Positions 8,718-17,182 are shown, counted from the stretch's first letter. The stretch: DNA of 64,000 nt from Mycolicibacterium sp. (GCF_016462545.1 NZ_JAEMTA010000004.1:67125-131124), one strand, 5' to 3'. The notes: generated by a model from the letters alone, not told the origin. Translations and numbers: made by a program.

Positions 8718-9564
8718 ACTCACCCAGCGTTGGGTGACCGACGGTTTCGCCCAGCCCGAGTCACCGGCATACGACCCCAGACGCGACGTCGTCTACGTGT
8801 CCAACATGACCGACAGCACCATTCCGGTGCCCAAGCACGGCAACGGGTTCCTGAGCACGCTCGCCACCGACGGCTCCATCATCGAACCGAAGTGGGTGAC
8901 CGGGCTCGACCAGGTGAAGAACATCGCGGTTGCCGGTGATCACCTTTACGTCGCCGACTCGTACGCACTGGTGGTCATCGACATCGAATCGGCGTCGATC
9001 GTCGAACGCCACGACGCCCCAGAGTCCATGTACATCGACGGTGTCGCCGTGCATTCCGATGGTGACGTCTACGTGGGTGACCTTGGCAGGAACACCATCT
9101 GGCGGCTGAGCGCCGATGGCGCATGGGCACCGTGGCTGGAGTCTCACCTCCTGCATCACCCCGACGGCCTGATCGCCGATCACGATCGCCTCGTCGCCGT
9201 CGGGTTCGGCGGGCTCGGTCCGTTCCGCACCGACCCCCATGACCCCGAGACGGGCTCCCTCAGTGCCATCGGCCTCACCGACCGCACCGTCACACCGATC
9301 GGCGATGGCACACCGATCGGTCACCTCGACGGGCTCGCCGCACACCCGGCCGGGGGATACCTCGTCACTGACTCCATCAACGGCGCCCTCTTCTTCATCG
9401 ACGAGGATGGTCGGCCCCGCCTGATCCACGACTTCCCCCCGACGTCAGGGCCCGCCGACATCGACGTGATCCCCGATCTCGGTCTGGTCCTGGTTGCCAT
9501 GTTGTGGGAGAACGCAGTTCGAGCCTTCGAACTGCCCAATCTGAACAAAGAAGGGTCACGATGA
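8710..9564 (+). CDS. SMP-30/gluconolactonase-like beta-propeller protein
   Basis: 284 residues. Repeating blade-like segments such as ESPAYDPRRDVVYVSNMTDS, VAVHSDGDVYVGDLGRNTIW and LAAHPAGGYLVTDSINGALF are typical of six-bladed SMP-30/NHL-type propellers, a group that includes lactonases and other metal-dependent hydrolases. No signal peptide is seen, so it is probably cytoplasmic. It overlaps the P450 by eight bases and the following hydrolase by four (ATGA), so it is part of that operon. A lactone-opening step after P450 oxidation is possible but not shown by the sequence. Confidence 0.72.
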   Translation: MPELTQRWVTDGFAQPESPAYDPRRDVVYVSNMTDSTIPVPKHGNGFLSTLATDGSIIEPKWVTGLDQVKNIAVAGDHLYVADSYALVVIDIESASIVERHDAPESMYIDGVAVHSDGDVYVGDLGRNTIWRLSADGAWAPWLESHLLHHPDGLIADHDRLVAVGFGGLGPFRTDPHDPETGSLSAIGLTDRTVTPIGDGTPIGHLDGLAAHPAGGYLVTDSINGALFFIDEDGRPRLIHDFPPTSGPADIDVIPDLGLVLVAMLWENAVRAFELPNLNKEGSR

Positions 9565-10388
9565 CGAACCACACCATCCCCGTCGACGGGCTGGACGTCG
9601 ATTACACCGACACCGGGAGTGGACCGACGGTGCTGTTCGTGCACGGCGTCTACGTCACTGGCGCCCTATGGGATGACGTCATCGCCGAACTCGGCGACGA
9701 CTTCCGCTGCATCGCCCCGACCTGGCCGCTAGGTGCCCACAGCACGTCCACCGACGGCGCCGACATCGGCGCAGAAGCCGCCGCGCGGCGCATCGTGCAC
9801 TTCATGGAGGCGCTTGACCTGACCGGGGTCATCATCGTGGCCAACGACACCGGCGGCGGCCTAGTGCTCGCGACGCTGGGCGATGCCACGTTGGACACGT
9901 CCAGGATCGCACGCCTGGTGCTCACCAATTGCGATAGCTACGAACACTTTCCACCTGGCGCCTTCGCGCAGATCGTCAAGCTATGCCGGTTCAGCTCCGC
10001 CATCGGTGGCGCTGTCGTGCGTCTACTGGCCACCGGGCCCGGACAAGGCTTCTTCCTCAAGGCCGTGTCCAAGCACCCTCCGACCGCGAAGCGGCAGCGG
10101 GAGATCTTCGGGGCGTTCGCTACCAGCGCGGCCGCCCGGCGCGACGCTGTCACCGTGACCGCGTCGCTGGACCCGGCGCTCACTCTGCGTGCCGCACCGG
10201 CGATCGAAGCGTTCGACAAGCCCGTCACCCTGGTTTGGGGCACCGACGACGAATTGTTCCCGATCGCGCACGCCGAACGCCTCCGAGACGCCTTTCCGAA
10301 TGCCGCGCTTACCGAAGTCCCGGACTGCGCCACGTTCGTCATGATCGACGCACCGCAGAAGCTCGCCGCGGCGATCCGCAACGGATGA
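9561..10388 (+). CDS. Alpha/beta hydrolase with Asp nucleophile and no obvious catalytic His
   Basis: 275 residues from ATG 9561, which overlaps the upstream stop (ATGA). The fold is clear: oxyanion region VLFVHGVYVTG and nucleophile elbow VANDTGGG, where the nucleophile is aspartate (D96), as in haloalkane dehalogenases and epoxide hydrolases. The acid position is in LVWGTDDELF. Where the family has D-x-G-H-F-x-x-x-D-x-P near the C-terminus, this protein has DCATFVMIDAP, so threonine (T258) stands at the catalytic histidine position. It may be a non-hydrolytic member or use another base. Four-base overlap with the next gene. Confidence 0.8.
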   Translation: MTNHTIPVDGLDVDYTDTGSGPTVLFVHGVYVTGALWDDVIAELGDDFRCIAPTWPLGAHSTSTDGADIGAEAAARRIVHFMEALDLTGVIIVANDTGGGLVLATLGDATLDTSRIARLVLTNCDSYEHFPPGAFAQIVKLCRFSSAIGGAVVRLLATGPGQGFFLKAVSKHPPTAKRQREIFGAFATSAAARRDAVTVTASLDPALTLRAAPAIEAFDKPVTLVWGTDDELFPIAHAERLRDAFPNAALTEVPDCATFVMIDAPQKLAAAIRNG

Positions 10389-11335
10389 GCACCATGCGAT
10401 CGTCCGACAAAGTAAGCAACACGTGGGACATCACGACCAGCCTCGGCGCGACAGCCATCGGCGTTGCGGCCTACCGCTCCGCGGAGACCGTCCAACCGAA
10501 TGCATTGATCCGCGATGAGATGGCGTCGATCTTGGTCAGCGCGGTGGGGATGCCGGGCTGGAATCGTTTGGCCCAGGCAGACATGTCGTGGCAGGACGAC
10601 GACGACGTCCGAGGACGACGTGCCATGATCTCCTCGCGTGAATTCGTCGCCGCACGAACCCTGTACTTCGACCGGTTCTGCGCAGACGCGGTTGCCTCGG
10701 GTGTCCTGCAAGTGGTCATCGTCGCCGCCGGACTCGACGCACGGGCGTTTCGTCTGGAGTGTCTGCGCGAGTGCAAGGTCTACGAGATCGATCAACCGGA
10801 AGTGCTGAAGTTCAAGCTCGCCACCCTTGCATCACGCCACGTACCACCGATCGCCATGGTGGAGCCTGTCGGTGTCGATCTGCGTGAGGACTGGGGAAGT
10901 GCGCTGATCGAGCACGGCTTTGAGTACTGGACGCCGACGGCGTGGCTGATTGAAGGACTGCTGCCCTACGTCCCGTCGGCGGCACAGCATCGGCTGATAG
11001 CGGATCTCACCGCGCTCAGCGCGCCGGGAAGCCGGCTGGCAGCCGAGACCTATCCCACCGCGACGACACATCTCAGCCCGCAGCGGATGGCGGCTTGGCG
11101 GGAGAACGCCAGGAAGATCCGCGAAAGACTCGGCGTCGGGGTCGACGTCACGACGCTGACCCGACACGACGACCCGATTGACGTCGCCGAACTCCTCGTC
11201 GACCACGGCTGGAGAGTCATGACCACCGATAGCCGCGACGAGATGTCACGACTGGGCCGCCCGGTCCCAGACGACCTCGTCGACGCCATCCCCATCGCGG
11301 CTCTGGTCAACGCAGAACTTCAGCCAACACCGTAA
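10385..11335 (+). CDS. SAM-dependent methyltransferase, TIGR00027/LCMT-like family
   Basis: 316 residues from ATG 10385 (overlapping the previous stop, ATGA). The sequence follows the large mycobacterial methyltransferase family related to leucine carboxyl methyltransferases: N-terminal WDITTSLGATAIGVAA, the LIRDEMA element, SAM-binding motif I VVIVAAGLDARAFRL, VYEIDQPEVLKFK and WLIEGLLPYVP. Family members typically methylate carboxyl or hydroxyl groups of small molecules or polyketides; this one is embedded among oxidative genes, so its acceptor is probably a pathway intermediate (inference). Confidence 0.85.
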   Translation: MSTMRSSDKVSNTWDITTSLGATAIGVAAYRSAETVQPNALIRDEMASILVSAVGMPGWNRLAQADMSWQDDDDVRGRRAMISSREFVAARTLYFDRFCADAVASGVLQVVIVAAGLDARAFRLECLRECKVYEIDQPEVLKFKLATLASRHVPPIAMVEPVGVDLREDWGSALIEHGFEYWTPTAWLIEGLLPYVPSAAQHRLIADLTALSAPGSRLAAETYPTATTHLSPQRMAAWRENARKIRERLGVGVDVTTLTRHDDPIDVAELLVDHGWRVMTTDSRDEMSRLGRPVPDDLVDAIPIAALVNAELQPTP

Positions 11336-11366
11336 GAGACAACGACGTGGAAGAAGAGGACCGATC

Positions 11367-12560
11367 GTGACGACGACCGACAACCAGACCGACAAGTGCC
11401 CAGTGCTGAATTTCGACTACACCGAGACCAAGCCCGCCGGCACCTGGATGCACACCTACGACGAGCTGCGCGACCAATTCCCCTGGTACCGGAACGATTT
11501 CGGCCCCGGGTTTTGGACTGTCGTCAATCACGAAGGGATTCTGGCGATCCTGCAGAACCCCCAGGTCTTCTCCAACAGCGTCGTGACGGCGCTCGACCCC
11601 GATCCGCAATATAAGTGGATTCCCGAGATGCTTGACGGTGACGAACACAAGCAGTGGCGACGCCAACTCGGACCGCTGTTCTCTCCGGGGGCAGTCGAAC
11701 GCCTCGACGACGCGGTCCGACAACGAGCCACTGACCTCATCGACGCGCTCGTCGACAAGGGTTCCTGCGACTTCATGGCCGACTTCGCCCAGCAGTTCCC
11801 CACTTCCATCTTCCTGGAGATGATGGGTCTACCCGTCGAGGAACTGGATCAGTTCATGGAGTGGGAGCATGCCATCCTGCACATCGCCAATGATGAACAG
11901 GGACTGGAGCAGCGAGCGGAAGCGTCCATGGCCGTGATGCAGCGCTTCGCGTCCATCATCGCCGAACGTCGCATCGAGCCCCGCGACGACATCGTCAGCA
12001 AGGCCCTCACCTACGAGGTCGACGGTGAACCGGTCACCGACGCCGACTTACTGTCCTTCTGCCTCTTGATGTTCATGGCCGGACTGGACACGGTGTCAGC
12101 CACCCTCGGTTGGATCTTCCTACATCTGGCCCGCACCCCCGAGGACCGCGAGCGGATCCTGCAGCAGCCCGACCTCATCCCTACCGCCGTCGAGGAATTC
12201 GTCCGCGCCTACGCCATCGTCATCCCGGCCCGCAAGGTCACCGAGGACATCGAGATTCAGGGATGTCCTTTCAAGGCCGGCGACATGGTGAACATCCCAC
12301 TCAACGCCGCCACCCGTGACGACGCTGCGTTCACCGATGCCCGGACGATTGACATCGAACGCAAACCCAACAACCACATTGCCTTTGGTGCGGGACCCCA
12401 CCGCTGCCTGGGCTCGCACCTCGCTCGCCGTGAGCTGAAGATCGCGATGGAGGAATGGCACAAGCGCATCCCGAACTACCGACTCGACCCCAACGCTGAA
12501 TTGCTGGAGGCCGGTGGCCAGTTGGGCCTGACGACCCTTCCTCTGATTTGGGAAGTCTGA
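11367..12560 (+). CDS. Cytochrome P450
   Basis: 397 residues from GTG 11367 with AAGAGGA a few bases upstream. I-helix FMAGLDTVSAT, K-helix EEFVR, heme loop FGAGPHRCLG with the cysteine ligand at about C347. Last gene of the plus-strand series beginning at 7449, 31 bases after the methyltransferase. Differs clearly from the P450 at 7449, so the operon encodes two distinct oxidations. Family not assigned. Confidence 0.92.
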   Translation: MTTTDNQTDKCPVLNFDYTETKPAGTWMHTYDELRDQFPWYRNDFGPGFWTVVNHEGILAILQNPQVFSNSVVTALDPDPQYKWIPEMLDGDEHKQWRRQLGPLFSPGAVERLDDAVRQRATDLIDALVDKGSCDFMADFAQQFPTSIFLEMMGLPVEELDQFMEWEHAILHIANDEQGLEQRAEASMAVMQRFASIIAERRIEPRDDIVSKALTYEVDGEPVTDADLLSFCLLMFMAGLDTVSATLGWIFLHLARTPEDRERILQQPDLIPTAVEEFVRAYAIVIPARKVTEDIEIQGCPFKAGDMVNIPLNAATRDDAAFTDARTIDIERKPNNHIAFGAGPHRCLGSHLARRELKIAMEEWHKRIPNYRLDPNAELLEAGGQLGLTTLPLIWEV

Positions 12561-12677
12561 GGTACGTCAGCGCCCACCGTCACGGCACAGTCAGCGTGCG
12601 ACCACTTAGCATTGTTTGTCCCGTCACACGGGGCAGTCCCGAACAACGGCGAGCGTGCTGCCCGAGAACGCAGGTGG

Positions 12678-12721
12678 GTCGGCCAATGCCGACAGAATCG
12701 GGTGTTATCGGCGAATCGCCG
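12678..12721. terminator. Two hairpins downstream of the P450 operon
   Basis: GTCGGC-CAAT-GCCGAC (12678-12693) and the perfect palindrome CGGCGA-A-TCGCCG (12709-12721) lie between the P450 stop (12560) and the convergent gene ending at 12825. They could end transcription, but neither is followed by a T-run. The rest of the 264-bp gap shows no gene. Confidence 0.35.
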
Positions 12722-12824
12722 CACCACTGATGATGCGGGCGACTGTGCGGTGAAGCTGACGGAACGCCAAAAATCGGCCGAAGGGTGGTGAGCGGCGATG
12801 AGCGCGGGCCCACAGGTTCAAATC

Positions 12825-13787
12825 TCAGACCGGCTGTCCATCGGCACGCGACAGGTGGTCTAGGTCCAGCAGCTCACTAGTCAGCATCCGCGTGAGTGAG
12901 AACTCGTCCGCGGAGATCACTTCCGAGGTGATAGCTGGTGCGGTCGTGTGATCGGAATCGGCATTTGACATTCCTGCCCCACATCGGGCGACCCACGCAT
13001 CACCGAGACCTGACCAGAGGTAGTAACGGTTTGCTGCCGACTGCTCGCTTTCTAGTCTCTGCGCGATCTCATGCGGGCTGCGACGGACCTGGGCTTCGGC
13101 GTCATAAAGCCAGGTATAGAGCTCGTCGTCGAAAACAGGTATTTCGTCGCCGGCGAACATCGGTAGGGTTCCGGGTTCGACGATGATGAGAAGACGCAGA
13201 TCGTAAGGGGGTTGCCGCCATCCGTTGATGGATTCAAGCCGTAATTGAAGCACGCGCTCGATTGCCTGTCCTTCATAGCTTTCGAGCTTGCCCGCCTTGG
13301 ATTGGATGGAGTCAGCAAAGGGACTGAGGTACTCGCTGACCACACCAGGGAACGCAAAGCGGTTAAAATGTCGGGCGACGGCTTTGCCGAACTTGCTGAT
13401 TTCTTCATCGGAAACAACGCCGGGGATTCTCTCCAACAGAGCCACGTGACTTTTTCGCATGGAGGACATATGTGTGAGGTCTGCGAAATTGCCGCCACCG
13501 AGCGCAGGTAAGTGCGCATAGCGCGGACGACGTCCCGTTGCCGCCTGCTTTGCTGCGCTGTCGACCAGCTGCACCCTGGGCGCCACGTGAACATACGGCA
13601 AGCCGTCGCGGATGACGTCGCATGTTTGGGTGGTTATGACAACCCCCAATGGAGTATTCACAGCCTCGGGTCCGCCTTCGCCTTGGACGGCCAATTCATG
13701 TACCGCCGGTAGCACATCACCTTGCTGGAACCCGAGTAACCGCAACGCGCTTCCGCCGTCAACAGACTCGGGAATCGGCGAATTCAA
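12825..13787 (-). CDS. Protein of unknown function, third gene of the TIGR04255 operon
   Basis: 320 residues from a TTG at 13787; no better start is seen. I do not recognise the family. Visible features: an N-terminal block (ALRLLGFQQGDVLPAVHELA) and a hydrophobic strand GVVITTQTCDVI followed by YVHVAPRVQLVD; a central mixed region; a strand-rich segment YDLRLLIIVEPGTLP; and an acidic, Ser/Thr-rich C-terminus. No signal peptide or membrane segment. It follows the HTH gene by 43 bases on the same strand, so the three genes 15245 to 12825 probably form one operon. Codon use looks less GC-biased than in the flanking catabolic genes, in keeping with transferred DNA. Confidence 0.7.
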   Translation of the reverse strand: MNSPIPESVDGGSALRLLGFQQGDVLPAVHELAVQGEGGPEAVNTPLGVVITTQTCDVIRDGLPYVHVAPRVQLVDSAAKQAATGRRPRYAHLPALGGGNFADLTHMSSMRKSHVALLERIPGVVSDEEISKFGKAVARHFNRFAFPGVVSEYLSPFADSIQSKAGKLESYEGQAIERVLQLRLESINGWRQPPYDLRLLIIVEPGTLPMFAGDEIPVFDDELYTWLYDAEAQVRRSPHEIAQRLESEQSAANRYYLWSGLGDAWVARCGAGMSNADSDHTTAPAITSEVISADEFSLTRMLTSELLDLDHLSRADGQPV

Positions 13788-13830
13788 CGGTCGTTCCGTC
13801 CTTTTGGCAGCCTTCTACGTGGGTACATGA

Positions 13831-14439
13831 TTACGTGGAGACATCTCCATGGAGTGCGCCAAGGAAGTCCTCAGGCCTCTGCTCGGCCTTCAAGCTTCCA
13901 CGACGGCCGGAATATTGATTCCGAAACTCGTCCAGCACGCTTTGCCCGTTCTCGCCGAGGGCCAGCAGGGCTGCTCGGCGCTCTGTTGGAGTCGCGGCAT
14001 TCATATGGTTTACGAGGTCCACAAAGTCCATCAGCATCTCTACGTTGGCAGCGTTCATCCTCCCACCATTTGCCCATAAATGAAGCGAACGCCGGGATAC
14101 CGCGAACACGCGAGCGAGCTGCTCCCACGTAAGTCCGGAATCTTCATGTGCCTTCCGTACTGCTTTCGCCGTCAGTCCGTCACTGACCACGGGCTCGATA
14201 CCCGATTCTGGAGCCAAGTTCTCAACTCTTAGTGGAAGCGGGGCCGCTCTGTCTGCAACGAGATAAGCATTGAAGAGCTCAATTAGTGGAGGCACAATGG
14301 AAGCCTGCGCTTGCCGTGAACGCCATGCAGAGGTCCATAGTCGCGAGTCGATACTTGCGCTGCTTGTCGAGTCTTCGTACCAGGTGCCCAATGGATGCAC
14401 ACCTGAACTGAGAGAAGACGCAGGAGAAAGTCGGGTCAT
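13831..14439 (-). CDS. Helix-turn-helix protein (XRE-like), middle gene of the TIGR04255 operon
   Basis: 202 residues from ATG 14439, chosen because it overlaps the stop of the TIGR04255 gene by four bases (ATGA). The first ~90 residues are low in recognisable features; the centre carries a clear HTH: AVRKAHEDSGLTWEQLARVF followed by AVSRRSLHLWANGGRMNAAN, resembling Xre/MerR-type helices. The C-terminal third has the helical ERRAALLALGENGQSVLDEF. It may be the operon's regulator or a DNA-binding component of its function. Confidence 0.75.
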   Translation of the reverse strand: MTRLSPASSLSSGVHPLGTWYEDSTSSASIDSRLWTSAWRSRQAQASIVPPLIELFNAYLVADRAAPLPLRVENLAPESGIEPVVSDGLTAKAVRKAHEDSGLTWEQLARVFAVSRRSLHLWANGGRMNAANVEMLMDFVDLVNHMNAATPTERRAALLALGENGQSVLDEFRNQYSGRRGSLKAEQRPEDFLGALHGDVST

Positions 14440-15245
14440 TTGGCCTCCGCTCCAAAAGTTTTCAAGAACTGCGGAGTGACGCTCCAAACAAAAAAGGCAT
14501 ACCCGCGTCTGGCCAAGCGGAGGCCAGTGTCGACAATCTCGTCCGGATGAAATCCGGCGCCCGCCTCCGTGAAGGCATCAAGGTCAAGCACCCAGCTTTC
14601 CGAATCCAACGGCTGGACTGCGGGATCCACGGTTGCTCCGGCCGGTAGCTGAGCCCAGCGTGCCAACAACTTGTCTTGATCGACGCTGTAGAGAGTCTCG
14701 GTCACGCTCTGAACCACAAACGCACCCTCGCGAACCGGTACAGCACCCCCGCCGCGCACCTGGGGCTTAATAAGACTGTTAATGTCAGACACTGTCGACA
14801 CGCGATTCGTATATCGGTATCCGATGCGCGTGTACAACGGGATTGCCACTTGCTCTTGAAGTGACGACAGGATAAATCTGAGTCGGCCCAGTAAGTCTTC
14901 CTTACTTGTGTAACGCGCTGTTTCGATTGTTACAAACGTCGCCGCGAAGTGGACGCTCCACTGTCCATCAGCTGACGACCATTGATAAACGAAGGTGCCC
15001 GGCTGTGGGGCAATGCCGTTCGGCCCGATGACGAAGTTTGTTTCCTGGCTCTTAGCAAATAATGGGTAGTCTTTCGCCAAAGCGCTCCCAAGCGATTCGC
15101 CAATCGCATCGAAGCGTTGCGCGAAACCGGTCAACTCAGGCCATCGGACTTGGCACAGCACCCTGTCCAAAGGCGCGTTCTGCAGATGAATTGATTGGGG
15201 GGCGTCAAGGGCAAAGGGGCCGTGATCAGCGGCTGATGCAGCCAT
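14436..15245 (-). CDS. TIGR04255 family protein
   Basis: 269 residues, the usual length for this sporadically distributed family of unknown function. Matching features: N-terminal LQNAPLDRVLCQVRWPEL, the central WSSADGQWSVHFAATFVTIE with TARYTSKEDLL, and RIGYRYTNRV. No signal peptide or membrane segment, so it is probably cytoplasmic. First gene of the minus-strand operon with the HTH and unknown proteins. No Shine-Dalgarno sequence lies before the ATG; instead TAGAGT stands seven bases upstream, suggesting a leaderless transcript. Confidence 0.8.
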   Translation of the reverse strand: MAASAADHGPFALDAPQSIHLQNAPLDRVLCQVRWPELTGFAQRFDAIGESLGSALAKDYPLFAKSQETNFVIGPNGIAPQPGTFVYQWSSADGQWSVHFAATFVTIETARYTSKEDLLGRLRFILSSLQEQVAIPLYTRIGYRYTNRVSTVSDINSLIKPQVRGGGAVPVREGAFVVQSVTETLYSVDQDKLLARWAQLPAGATVDPAVQPLDSESWVLDLDAFTEAGAGFHPDEIVDTGLRLARRGYAFFVWSVTPQFLKTFGAEAK

Positions 15246-15265
15246 GCTTCACACTCTACTTCACA
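15246..15265 (-). promoter_or_regulatory. Promoter and direct repeat before the TIGR04255 operon
   Basis: On the minus strand TGTGAAG occurs twice with a 12-base period (plus-strand CTTCACA at 15247-15253 and 15259-15265), and the -10-like TAGAGT (15258-15253) lies between them, seven bases before the ATG at 15245. The repeats bracket the -10 box, as expected for an operator, possibly bound by the HTH protein of the operon. Confidence 0.4.
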
Positions 15266-15717
15266 ATCCATGGCGTGGGGAGGCCCAATCTCACCCGTGT
15301 TCTTTGATTTCCATCCTGCCAGCTAGCGTGCCCCAGCATGTCGCTGGTTAGTGCGTGCGCAGGTCGTTCGAGTCAGTCGTGTCAGCGGGTAGTCATGTTC
15401 GAGCGCTGGGCCGATGAAGCCGGTCCTCGTTGCTGGCGGCTAGCGGAAGACTTCCGAGCACGAGGTTGATGGAGGCATGAAGTCCCCGTACGCGATCAGT
15501 GGGAGCCTGAAGGCAGCAGAGCCAGGCGCTAAACGGCGTTGCAACGAGCGCCAACGCAATCTGACCGTTCACGCTGCATTTAGCCCGCTCACCTGGTCTT
15601 TTGCGACGAAGATTAACAACCTCTCGCGACACGCCCGAGTCTTGTCAAAGTAGGCAGGCGTGTCTTGTCAATCTTCGCTGCATCTCGACATCGCTGCTGT
15701 GGCTTCTCAAGTTTTGA
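15266..15717. other. Gene-poor stretch between two accessory operons
   Basis: No convincing coding frame was found; short frames on both strands lack starts with ribosome sites and resemble nothing known. A hairpin CCAGC-ATGTC-GCTGG lies at 15333-15347. CTTGTCAA is repeated within the last 100 bases (near 15643 and 15665). Otherwise nothing is seen. Confidence 0.5.
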
Positions 15718-15765
15718 TGTCCAATTCTCAAATGAAATGTCCATCTGCTGTCCACTTGGACATTT
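15718..15765. promoter_or_regulatory. TGTCCA repeat cluster before the AAA ATPase gene
   Basis: TGTCCA occurs at 15718-15723, 15738-15743 and 15749-15754, and its inverse TGGACA at 15757-15762: four copies in 45 bases ending three bases before the ATG at 15768. The second copy and the inverse form a perfect 9-bp inverted repeat, AAATGTCCA (15735-15743) and TGGACATTT (15757-15765). Such clustering so close to the start suggests a repressor operator or a structured leader covering the translation start. Confidence 0.55.
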
Positions 15766-15767
15766 GA

Positions 15768-16583
15768 ATGAGATCTCCGCCCATCGAGCCTCCAGCGATA
15801 GCACTGGTGGCCGGCGGCCTGCACCTGTCGGTGATCGACCTTCCCAGCACGCTGACACGCGACACGGTCATCCTCGACGACGAGATTTGGCGGGAGATCG
15901 ACCTCGGCCTGACCGCTGTGCGCGACCGCCACGACCTTCTCAACAACCATGGCTTGGGCGCCCGGCGCGGGGTGCTGCTGTGCGGGCCGCCGGGCACCGG
16001 GAAGTCCGCGGTGTCGGCGGTGATCGCCGCCGAGGTGGTGGGAGCGTTCACCGTCATCTACGTCGAAGCCAAAGCCGGCGAGCACCTGTTGACCGCGGTG
16101 GTCGAGGAGGCTCAACGTCTTGGTGCGCCCGTCCTGCTCGTCCTGGAGGACGTCGATCTGTGGTGCCAGAGCCGCCTCGGCGGATACGGTAGCGGGCTCT
16201 CGGAGTTGTTGGCGGCCATGGACATCGCCGCGGAGGCCCGCATCCTCACCCTGGCGTCGACCAACGACGCCGCCACCCTGGACGAGGCCGCGATCCGCAC
16301 CGGACGCTTCGACGCCATCGTCGGGGTCGGCTACCCCACCCGCACCGACGCCGCCCGCATCCTGACCGCGCTGATCGCCGGGCTCCCCGGCACCGACACC
16401 GTGGACACCCTCGCAGTGGCCGCCGCCGTGCCGGAGCAGACCAGCGGCAGCGATCTACGCGAAATCGTCCGTCGGGCAGTCCTGTCCGCCGACGACACCG
16501 GTCGGCTGTCCACCGCGGACCTGCTCGCCGAGGTCGGCAGCGGACGCTACCGCGCCACCATCCCGAACGGCATGTACCTCTGA
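15768..16583 (+). CDS. AAA+ ATPase
   Basis: 271 residues. Walker A GPPGTGKS at 73-80, Walker B VLLVLEDVD at 122-130, sensor-1 LASTND (N167) and arginine-finger region AIRTGRFD (R177/R180) are all present, so the ATPase core is complete, with a small C-terminal helical lid. The protein most resembles AAA ATPases of about 400 residues that carry an extra N-terminal domain; here only about 60 residues precede the core. An in-frame TGA sits directly before the ATG, so no longer version is encoded. The next gene overlaps by one base (TGATG), implying a two-protein unit. Role unknown. Confidence 0.88.
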   Translation: MRSPPIEPPAIALVAGGLHLSVIDLPSTLTRDTVILDDEIWREIDLGLTAVRDRHDLLNNHGLGARRGVLLCGPPGTGKSAVSAVIAAEVVGAFTVIYVEAKAGEHLLTAVVEEAQRLGAPVLLVLEDVDLWCQSRLGGYGSGLSELLAAMDIAAEARILTLASTNDAATLDEAAIRTGRFDAIVGVGYPTRTDAARILTALIAGLPGTDTVDTLAVAAAVPEQTSGSDLREIVRRAVLSADDTGRLSTADLLAEVGSGRYRATIPNGMYL

Positions 16584-17182
16584 TGAGTGAAAGCGACGGG
16601 GACATTCCCGAGCTGACCGAATCGGAGCGACTCCGCATTCAAGCGACGGAATCGGACTTCGCTGCCATGGGTGATGCGTTGCGCAACGGGACCGCCACAC
16701 CCGAGGACGTCGAAGGAGCGTTCGCCCGCTTCATGTCCCTGGACATCGACCCCAAGAAGCGTCGCAACGCCCTGCACATCCCGGCCGATGCCGGCGAGCA
16801 TGCCGCGGCGATCGAGACCATCCTGCGACGCATCCCCGACGGCTGGGGTCGCTGGATCAGCGTCGACGCCGGCTGGTACCCCCTCGTCATCGCCACCGAC
16901 GCTCGGCTGGCCGCGCTTGATCCCGCCCACCGGGTCCACCAGATCAAGGAGAAATTTGGCACGCTGCGCTACTACTACTGGCCCAGCAGCGAGGACGCCA
17001 GCCCCGAGCTGCTCGACGCCATGGACGCCATCACCGACGACGCCCAACGTGCCTCGGCGATCACCTGCGAACGATGCGGCGAACCAGGAGTACTGCAGAG
17101 AACCCGGTACTGGGCGAAGACGTTGTGCGGCAGTTGCGCCGACGGCTTGGGGTATCTGCCAGTCCGGCCCGATTCGCCGTGA
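16583..17182 (+). CDS. Zinc-finger protein of unknown function, coupled to the AAA ATPase
   Basis: 199 residues. The second half has DGWGRWISVDAGWYPLVI, HQIKEKFGTLRYYYW and two C-x2-C pairs (C162/C165 in CERCGEP, C182/C185 in CGSCAD), a likely zinc ribbon. The same order (IKEKFG-TLR-Y block, then CxxCG and a second Cys pair) is found in small phage- and bacterium-encoded proteins of unknown function. The N-terminal ~70 residues are acidic and helical. It overlaps the AAA gene by one base, so the products are probably made together and may interact. Confidence 0.75.
   Translation: MSESDGDIPELTESERLRIQATESDFAAMGDALRNGTATPEDVEGAFARFMSLDIDPKKRRNALHIPADAGEHAAAIETILRRIPDGWGRWISVDAGWYPLVIATDARLAALDPAHRVHQIKEKFGTLRYYYWPSSEDASPELLDAMDAITDDAQRASAITCERCGEPGVLQRTRYWAKTLCGSCADGLGYLPVRPDSP

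Noticed and set aside
9983..10384. In-frame extension of the methyltransferase into the hydrolase gene
   Set aside because: It overlaps the hydrolase coding region; the ATG at 10385 overlaps the hydrolase stop and matches the family's N-terminus.
12800..12830. GGTTCAAATC resembling a tRNA T-loop at the edge of the accessory patch
   Set aside because: The flanking bases do not form a five-pair T-stem and no other tRNA arms are present.
15393..15632. 79-codon minus-strand frame in the gene-poor stretch
   Set aside because: No ribosome site, no recognisable domain and composition like non-coding sequence.
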